Below, in pieces: positions 12,201 to 22,500 of a stretch of DNA of 64,000 nucleotides. Made by a program: the position numbers and the translations under genes. Within the stretch, counting starts at the first letter, position 1; the number at the start of each line of letters is the position of its first letter. Source of the stretch: Strongylocentrotus purpuratus (taxonomy: Eukaryota; Echinodermata; Echinoidea; Camarodonta; Strongylocentrotidae); contig NW_022145610.1 in the NCBI RefSeq assembly GCF_000002235.5, positions 683,271 through 747,270 of the forward strand, written 5' to 3'. Below the pieces are notes generated by a model. It saw nothing but the letters and a program-made list of their open reading frames with translations. It was not told where the DNA came from and made no database searches.

Positions 12201-15200
12201 CTATCCCAACATTTGTTGAATGCCCACAAGCATTCTGGGTTCCACTGCCATTCGGCAATGTAAGTTCTATGTTAAGACTTGTGGTATAATGACTATTTTT
12301 TGTTGCAGAAAAACTCTAGATTATGTCCTGAATGCCTGATTGTGAGGTAATTGAAGTTATTCTGAATAATAGACCAGTTTATAATTGGTACCTGGATTAA
12401 ATGACCCTGAATATCCAGTTTTTTTAAACATGAAGAAGTTTTCACAGTTTTGTACATATGACTCATGTGCAGATTGTATGACCTGGCTTTATTGAATACA
12501 TAGGAATAATTGTGTAGTCGTAATCACAAATGCTGGTAAGCATATCACACGTTTATGGACAACATTTGTGTACATGCATCAATACACAAGCATGGGACAG
12601 AATTTAGTTGGGCAATATACAATTAATTGCATGATGCATTCAAAATCTGACTGCATTTGGAGAACTACCTTTTTCATATAATGCTATTTTGTAATAATGT
12701 TATTCTTTATAATGGTTTTCAGTCATTAATTACAGTGAGTATACAAGTACCCCACACCTTCCACCTTTGTATGGGAGTGTCCTCAGCTCCAATGATTCAG
12801 TCACTGATTGGTTCCGTGACATTTGACCTTTTGTCTATTATAGGAGATGCTGAACCTGTACTGCTAAGTACATGTATGTGAATCTTCTCTATCTTGTTTG
12901 TTTACAGTGTTCAGAAATCTGTGGTGTTGGTAACAGGACCAGAGAGCTGCAATGTGTTAATGCGTTGACCAATGAACTGACCGGCCGTGATGAGTGCCCT
13001 GATGAAGAGCCCCCGACTACTGAGCCTTGCTTCATAGAAGATTGCCCATGTAAGTTTGTATAATAGATGTGTGTAATGGATGATAAGGGAAATGACTGGT
13101 CAAATTGACCATTAAATGATTATGTTTCAAGTTTATTTTGTTTCACATTTCACAAAAAGAATTCACATAATTGTCAAAATTAGAACATAATATCAAATAA
13201 ACTAAAAGTGTCACATTATATAATCAATTCTTTGTAAAGATGTCAAAATTAATTGTATTGAATAGTAGGTTATACAGGGTGAAATGTGAGGAACCTATTG
13301 AAAAGCTCAGCTTGTAGATGATGGTGATGGACTTGCCAGTAACAAATGATTATTCTCCAAAGTGTTTAGATCTTAATAGCTTAGTTCCTTATTTTATTTT
13401 CAAAACACAAGTGTACGCATGTAACTTATGAAATATTGGAAAATTGATTTTTGACTTCTTTTATAAACCTTTGAATTCAATTTGTGTTGATGGTTATCAG
13501 AAGAGAATGTTTTAATCTGGATAAAATGTATGAAAATAACATGATAATTGAAGAAGCACAATCTACCTGTTTGTAATACTTATAATTATTGTTCAATTTG
13601 TTGACAGCCTGCGATGTAAGCATTACTGCGGGTAATTCACAAATCACCTTCCCGATGAGTAATGATTACTATTTGTACAACGATGAATGTACTCTGACCA
13701 TCACCAACGAGAATGGATGCATGATGCTCTTCTTTACATCTCTGGACATCGATGAGGGCTTGGGAGACACGTGTTACAATGATTATCTAATGGTAAGTGG
13801 TATAGTTCACTATTAAATGGATTAAGAGAGAGAAAGAGGGAGGGACTGGGTAGGATAGAGATAGTATACTTATTATTGGTAATTAATGAGGACTTGCAAG
13901 ACGGGTGTAACAATAAATATCTTACGGTAAGGGGTTTAGATCACTATTAAGTATAGAAGACTCGGGGGGGGGGGGGAGGGGAGGAAATGTACATAGTGTT
14001 CGAGAATAGGATCATGTCTAAACAAGAAAAGAGAAAAGAAATACAAAGAAATGAGCATAAGAATTATAAAGACTAAGAAACTATCAAAGTGAAACAAATT
14101 GAAATGCTCTGAAATCGGATCTGTATATGAGAAAAAACAAACAGAGTCACAAAAATGACAAAGATATAATAATAAAAAATAAACTATGTATACTATTATA
14201 TTCAATAGAACATGAGTGTGGTCTAGATGTATTTGATTTGTTTCTTTATCACAGATCTTTGATCCTATTAACGTATATGCTAATGAGCCTTACTGTGGAA
14301 ATGCCATCAACACCATGCCCTACAAGACCATTGGCAACACGGTAGAATTGACCCTAAGAACAGAAGATGCTGAGCGTTTCAAGAGCTTTGAAGTCTTTCC
14401 TTCATTTGGATCCTGTACTCAATATGCTTTCATACCTGGTCCATGGAGTGAGGTAAGACCTTCCCACTATTTAACCCATTGACGTTTATTTTCTTTACTT
14501 CACATTAGGCTTAATATAGAGCCACGCCCTGGTTCACATAGGCTTTAATATAGAGCCAAGACCTGGTTCACACAGGCTTTAATATAGAGCCAAGACCTGG
14601 TTCACACAGGCTTTAATATAGAGCCAAGACCTGGTTTACATAGACTTTAATATAGAGCCAAGACCTGGTTCACATAGGCTTTAATATAGAGCCACGCACT
14701 GGTTCACATAGGCTTTAATATAGAGCCACGCCCTGGTTCACATAGGCTTTAATATAGAGCCACGCCCTGGTTCACACAGGCTTTAAAATAGAGCCACGTC
14801 CTGGTTCACATAGGCTTTAATATAGAGCCACGTCCTGGTTCACATAGGCTTTAATATAGAGCCAAGACCTGGTTCACACAGGCTTTAATATAGAGCCACG
14901 CCCTGGTTCACATAGGCTTTAATATAGAGCCACGCCCTGGTTCACATAGGCTTTAATACAGAGCCACGTCCTGGTTCACATAGGCTTAATATACATATAT
15001 ATATATCTATGAACTGGCTTAATATATCTACAAACTGGCTTATTATGCATGTATGTACGAACTGACTTATAATATCTACCAAATGGCTTATCATACATGT
15101 ATCTACCAAATGGCTTATTTTATCTACAAAATGGCTTTTATTATACGTTTGAATAGATATCTTGTATGAGGAAGACTGAATGTTGAGTTGTGTTATTTTT

Positions 15201-18200
15201 ATGTTTCAGTGTTCCTTATCATGTGATGGCGGTGTAAGGACCCGTGATGTTTTTTGTATGAATCTTGCCACCCGGCAAACGGATCGAGAAGCACTGTGTG
15301 AAGGCTCACCCTTTTATGAACCCATGGAAGAGTGTAATACAGAGGAATGCCCTGGTAAGGCCGGTATAATAGGACATAGTACAGTATGTGCATGAGGTTT
15401 ATTCTTGCACCACTCGATCTTGTGCATCTATCTATATTAAAGAATGGGTAGAAGAATCCCTGCAATCTGATTGGTCAATTACAGTGAAGATAATTTTACT
15501 GGATACATGCGATATCAGGTGTTAAATGGGTACCCAGTAGGATGCGACCGTCATTGTTGGTCAAACAGTTTTTGAGCGTCATGTAACGTCTGGCTGGAAT
15601 GCTCCCCAGGGAGTGGAGATTGTGCACACAGTGTGTGCGGGCAAGCACTGAATCCAATGACTGGAGTAATAGTATATTTGTAAAGCGCTTAGAGACATTG
15701 TAATAAGCGCTATATAAAAATTGAATATTATTATTATTATTATCAACACGATACATGCAATATTGGGAATCGATACCACCGATATCCCTTTTTTTTTGTA
15801 ATTTTTTTTTCTTCTATAATTCTTGGACATGGACTAACAAGTCTGTCGACACGTACTGAAGAAGAAGAAGAATCAAGAAGGTCACATGATCATTGATCGA
15901 TATATAGGCAGAGGCATATTGGAGATGCAGATTCATCTTGCTTAAAAATAATACTTTGTTTGTTATTTGCAGTTTGTTCAGAGGATGTGACACGTCCTGG
16001 GGTGATTGTAAGCCCTGGTTTCGGTACAGAAGATCATTATGGGAATTATGATGGTTATGATAACAACCTCAATTGCATCTACAACATCACAAACCCTAAC
16101 TCTACTGAATGCATCACTGTCTCATTCATCTCATTTGACCTGGGTCAACCAAGCGAGAACTGCTCCGATTATGTCCAGGTAAGACTTCCTTTTAATAATA
16201 ATAATATTGGATAGTTATATAGCGCACATATCCACCCTGCAAGGTGCTCAAAGCGCTCCAATATTACCCCGGCTCTGCTAGGCTACCGATTTTGGTGCTC
16301 ACAGCATTCAAGGAATTTCTTCCTACCAGTCCCCATTTACTTCACCTGGGTGGAGTGTGGCAAATGTAGATCAATGTCTTGCCAAAGGACATTAGTGCCG
16401 CGGCGGGATTTGAACCGCGGACCTTGTGATCGACAGTCCGGCGACGTATCCACTCGTCCACGACACCTCTACAAATGAAATGAATCTTACTGTTATAACA
16501 AAAAGTTTTCCTGTTCATGAAAGCTTTACAAATTTTACGATTGGTTCAGATTTGTGAATGGTCATACATTTAAATAGCTGAATCAAAAGTGAAAAAGAAC
16601 ACAAAAATTGAAAATGAAAATGTCAGGTATTTGTATTTGTATTTGTTTTTTAAAGTATATCATGATGAGTCCAATGCATTCATTATATGCGGGCCTGATA
16701 AAAACCCGATTTAAATCGGTTTCCTGATTTTTTTGATTTTTCCCGATTTTTTTTTTTTTTCCTTCCCTATTTTATTCTGATTTTCCCGATTCCCCCCTTA
16801 TTTTCTCTATTCTTCCCTATTTTGCCCTATTTTTTTTCCCAATTTTCCCAATTTTCTTACTCGAAAAGGGGTACGTTGTTAGTGCCATTTTTTCCCCGCG
16901 AATCCTCTTCTTTTTTTTTTACCCAAGGGAGGCATGGTTGAGGGGAAAACAAAAAACCTATTTTTTTGTTTAGCACTCACTATCACCCCTATATATGGTA
17001 AAATCTGTTTTATATTGATAATTTAGGAAGCTCTTGCTCGTGGATGTACATTTATTCAATAGTTTTATACAGAGAGTAGAGTAGAATCCTTATCAGATGA
17101 AAACATATAGTATACTGTACAGGTAAAAGGTTTAAGATACGTTATCTATGACATATTAAGATGGGGCAAATCTTTTAAAGCTTGCAGACAACCAGTGGAC
17201 AGGATGGCTTACTGGCTAGCAACATTTATGTAAATTAATTTTTATTAATTTTAATGACAAAGTATAGAGAGCAAATATTCATTCAATAGTTAATTATGTG
17301 CAATACAATTTTCCATCAGATTACTGACACAGAAGGAGGTGTAGATTTTCTATATTGTGGGCTACCTGAGAACACCACAGCTCCTGTCTTTTATTCTCGC
17401 TCTGCGAACGTTGAAGTTGTCTTTAGGACAGGTGAAGATGAAAGGAATGATGGATTTGAAGGCCTTGTCGGTTTTGGAACGTGTCCAGAGTTTGGATTCA
17501 GCGCTGGTAACTTTAGCGAGGTAAGTGACAACGTGGTGTCTAAAGTTTGGTGTTTTTTAGACTAAGCTTCCCTTAGCCCCCCAAGACCACCAAAGGGTTT
17601 CCTTCCCCAAAATGTGAGAGAGTCTGTTTTTCAAGCATTGGCCTATTTAGTTATATGAAATCTTACCCCAATGACCTCCCATCAATTCTCATTGATCCTC
17701 GTACTCAAGAAGACAGCCAACAAGAACAGTAATGGTTTGCAAGTTTGGGGATTCCTCCAATTTTAACATGAAACTGAGGAGCCGATGAGAGGATGTCTTA
17801 AAGGGACTTGGTAACATTGTTGAGATGAGAGATAGTGGTGCTAAGATAGTGACTTCAATGCTAGATGTACAATTAAAGATAATCTGAAAATTTGAGTGAA
17901 AATGGACCATTATTCATGGTACAAATTGGGAAAAACTGATCGAATCGATTCCTTAATTCTCCCAACTATATTATTACAATTTAATTACATTTTAGGTGAA
18001 TGGAAATCGTCACAAAGCAATAAAATGGCTCTACATTCCATTCCATGCATTTAAGTGTTGACAGATTTTTTTATAGCCTGTTTTATGTATTTTTTTCATA
18101 GAAAAACGGTTGGGAAAATTCAAAAATGGTTGGGAGAATTTACTGTTAATCACTGTTAGAGGGTGTCATACATCGACCTTTTTAAAGAAAACCATAGATA

Positions 18201-19504
18201 TCTTCGTGGTTTGAGAATTTTTTAAGGATTTTTTGCATGTCAGAGGGTTAGTACAGTAGAAGGAATATAGTAGTAACATTATATACAAAAATTAAGCAAT
18301 TTTTTTCACCAACCTTCAACAATGTTACCAAGTCTAGCAAAAAACGTTATGTTTCTATCATTTATGAAAAGATGAAATGGAATGCAATTGCTTTAGCCCT
18401 TCCATGAAATAGAAATAATTTGTTGCAAGTAAAATGGCAAATTGATGGAATAATGATAGAAATACTAACCCTACTGAGGATCCTCTAAGGTGCTAAGTAG
18501 GCTGGGAAGTCTCTCTGTGGTCTTAGTAATGAACCAATGGAACGCTCTAATGATCTCAATGAAGTATGTGCTAGCTGTTAGCAATGTAAAGAATGAATTA
18601 AATGAAAGGGTAATAGTACAGTGTAAAGCACTGTGCTTAGTTACTTGTTACTGGATAATGTAGGTGCTGGATTTGTATCGTATAGTGTGTTCTTAAGAAT
18701 ACTGGATACTTGACTTCTGAATATTTACAGGAAAGATTTGATTGTAAAGATACCAGTGAATAAAGACATACAAAAGCTTTCTAACATCACAGCATTAAGA
18801 TGTTCAATGGAACTTTGATCTGCTAGCATACGCAATCACATTCATGTTTTGGAATATGTTTTATTCTCTAGTGTTCCGTGACTTGTGGAGAAGGTGTTGA
18901 ATACCGTAGTGTAGGATGTACACGATTGTCTGATAGTCAAGTGGTCACCGATGACTTCTGTAATGACCAAAGGCCATCTGATTCAAGACCATGTAGCTTA
19001 CCGGAATGCCCATGTAAGTCCTTAAACATACTCTTCTTTTCTCTTTCTTTAGCAGAGAAGAAATGTTAATTGATGTGCCTTCCAGGAATCCGATGTAAAG
19101 GTGTACATCTATATACATGTTTAGATGGGTATATGAAACTACAGATTATATGCCCCCAAGATACACTTTAAAAACTTTACAAAATAATATCTTTATGCAA
19201 AAATGACTTATAAAAGATTTCTTGTATTCAAGTAATTAATTAATTCACTCAATATAAAAACAGATACATAAAATTGCGTGTAAACACATACATGTATGAC
19301 AAATATAAAAGATGGACATAGTAAAATCAGTAGTTGACAGCACAAGTAACATAAATTGAGTGGGGATCAGATTAAAGATCTATTTAAAGATCTTGTGAAT
19401 TCGACCCCATTGTGATGTATGACTTGCATTGTATACTGTTGGATGTACAATAACAAGAGGGAGAGAATACATAAACAGCAGGGTCAGAGAGAAACAAGAG
19501 AGAG

Positions 19505-19563
<59 letters not shown>

Positions 19564-22500
19564 GAGAAATAGAGAGAGAGACAGACAGACAGAGAGGGAG
19601 AGGAAGGAAACTTGGGGGAGAGAAAGGCAAGATGAGAAGTAAAGTTAATTTAGATAGGATGAAATTAGACCCAAGCAGAATAATAATAAATAATATAATA
19701 TAAATCTGTGTTTGTGTCGGTACAGCATGTGACATGGTACTGACTGAGGAGGGAATCTTTACCAGTCCTAATAGTCCAATGAACTATGAGGACGACATGG
19801 AATGTGAATATACTCTCATCTCTGGTGAAGACCAATGTATTCGTGTCTCATTCCTTGGAAGATTTGAACTTGGACTGACCAATGGTGATTGTGAAGCTGG
19901 TGATTATATTGAGGTAAATATCATTTTAGACGAATATAATTTTTTGCTTCTTTTGGATCATGCACTTATAATACATGTACAAGCTAAATCTAATCACAAA
20001 TTTTGCTTCATTCATCATTAGTGTTTGTGTCTCTCCGTGTAAGCTATATAAGCTATTCAATACATGCAGTCAATGGCTCGTCATATCTCTTGATAACATT
20101 AAACATAAAGAGCACATATGGCTGCCTTGAGTAGTCCTTCATTACTTCTGTTTGCCTTTACTTTAGAGAATATCTACAGTGAGAATTTCTGTTTTAATAC
20201 AAAAGTAATGTTAGTGTATGGTATTCTGACTGCAGTACCAGCTTGGAACCCGGAACATTTTTAAATGATTTTTTTTTAATGATTGGTCCTTTGTAAGTCT
20301 CTAAGCTGAATTGAAGGTAATAATATTCAAAGCGATATGGCCGGCAGTCACCATGTTCAGTACATCACTGGCACCAAACTTGGTGGTAATACCATCAATG
20401 GGTGTACAAGTTTAACATACAGCAAATTGGACGTCCCATCGTGCAAGAAATACATCCCTGTCCCGATCCCACAGAGTCTTTGCATGAATGACATTTATGA
20501 TGATTCAGTTGGTGGTGAGTGCAAAGCATTATATGACACCTGTTAGTTGTAAAAGTGAAGGCCACTCTATTGACAATACATGTGTTCCGGTGAATACCTG
20601 AGTGATGTCAAATTCCCAGTGAGACTGCCCCACTATATATTGGTGCTATTACTGATCCTTAAGCGGAGGCAAATCGAAATCAAGACTTGGACAACTGCTG
20701 CAGGCAGGCGAGCTGTATGGAGAACAGCTGTAAAGTGAAAGTGAAGGCGGTCATTGTCGCTTCGTGGCAGACAGCTACTACAGTCAAACCTGTCTACAGC
20801 AACCGCCCAAGGGAAACACAAAAAGTGGTCTTTGTAGACAGGTTCCTTTAGTACATGATTCAATGAGAAACCATTTTCAAGGGAAACAACAAATGTGGTC
20901 CCTTTAGACAGGTGGTCACTAAAGCAGGTTTGACTGTACTATATTGGTTCTACTACTGATCCACTGCACATCCTCATTATATGTTATTGACCAAATTATG
21001 TCACAATGCTTTTCAGTAAGTCACTTGCCTTGAAGTTGGCTTGTGAAAGTAAAATGCTTAGATATGATCTGAATACGATTTAAGACATTTTTACTTAGCC
21101 AAGCCAAATGCTAAGTAAAACCCTTGCTTCATCTGTGTACTATACCAGCCTTGATGCTTACCATGTTAACACTCTTCCTCTTATCCAGCTTACTGACGAG
21201 AATTGGGAGTATCTTGATGCTACTTACTGTGGTGGCAGCTTGCCACCTGTATGGCGCTCCAGGTCTAATGAGTCATCTCTCACTCTCTACACCGATGGAG
21301 TAGATACCTTCAGGGGATTCTCTGCTTACTTGGCCTTTGTTCCATGCCCGCAGTATGGCTTCACTGTTGGAGAATATGGAGAGGTGAGGAGAAAAAGAAC
21401 TGTTGTCAAATACACGATTAGAACTCTGTATGTGCTATTAAAGAGGAAGTCCACCCTGATGTTAATATGGTTTTAATAGAAGCAGAAAAATGAGAGAAAC
21501 AGCTCGGTGAAATTTTTAGCAAATTCTGATTCAAAACAAGAAAGTTATAAATTTTTGATGTTGCAATCAATCCAACACAAGATTCTTGGGAGATTCCTAC
21601 CCACTTGCTCTCTACTAAAAGATATCAGAAATTTCTATTTTCCCTAAAGAAGTTTTCAATCATACATGCACCCTGGATTATTACAAATATGGATCCCTGT
21701 AAGAAAGACGTCTATTCCATCATCAATAACTAAGAAAATAAAAGTTTACAAAATATTTGTAGAGGACCTCGCAAGATGCGTCACAGTGTTACCAATTTGC
21801 GTTTCACTGAATGATAAAAACCTTTAAAATGCTCTCAGCCAGTCGAATTCAATGATTTCAGTAGCTTCTAACAGTTATTGCAACTTAAGTCATTTATGAA
21901 AGTTTTATGAAACAGTGACTTAGTGCTCCGTTATTTGTAATAATACTTTATAGGCCTGAAGAGCATTCACGTATTAACTTGACTGAGCTTGTTTTCTTGA
22001 TAGTGTGATGTGTCTTGTGGAAGCGGTGTTCAGACGCGTGAAGTGGAATGCACTGATCTCACAACACAAGAAAGTGTAGCTATGGGACTGTGTACGGACC
22101 CCATGCCTCCCAGCACCACAGAGTGTAATGAAGAACCATGTGCTAGTAAGTTGATTACATTCATTCACATGTAATGTGTTTATAAGCTGGGTAATAGTTC
22201 CCAAACCCACTGAGAAGTGCACAAAGTGTTATTGTTAATCATAGAATCTCTGAGGTTAATGGTCTGTCTATCCCTATATTCTTGTAATATTTTATCTTGA
22301 TTATTAGTTGCCAATGTCTGATTAATTGGCCACACATGTATTTTATTTGCCTTTAATGATGGTGATGATGATTCAAAAGATATTGTTTTATTTATATTTC
22401 TCACAGAAAGACATCAAAATGATTAAAGATTAAATAGCAAAAGGGGGAAAATTCCTAGTGTCTAATGAAATATCTTCATGATAAATTTCTGTACATGTGT

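Larger units (their letters stand above)
19914..21188 (+). other. Intron with TA-flanked MITE and an unexplained ORF
   Basis: Contains an exon-like open frame at 20337-20546 and the MITE at 20781-20936. A 24-bp near-duplicate (TATATTGGTGCTATTACTGA and TATATTGGTTCTACTACTGA) lies near 20635 and 20940, one copy on each side of the MITE. Confidence 0.5.

Noticed and set aside
19419-19735. Arg-Glu and Ser-Leu frames on opposite strands
   Set aside because: Both are translations of a GA microsatellite.
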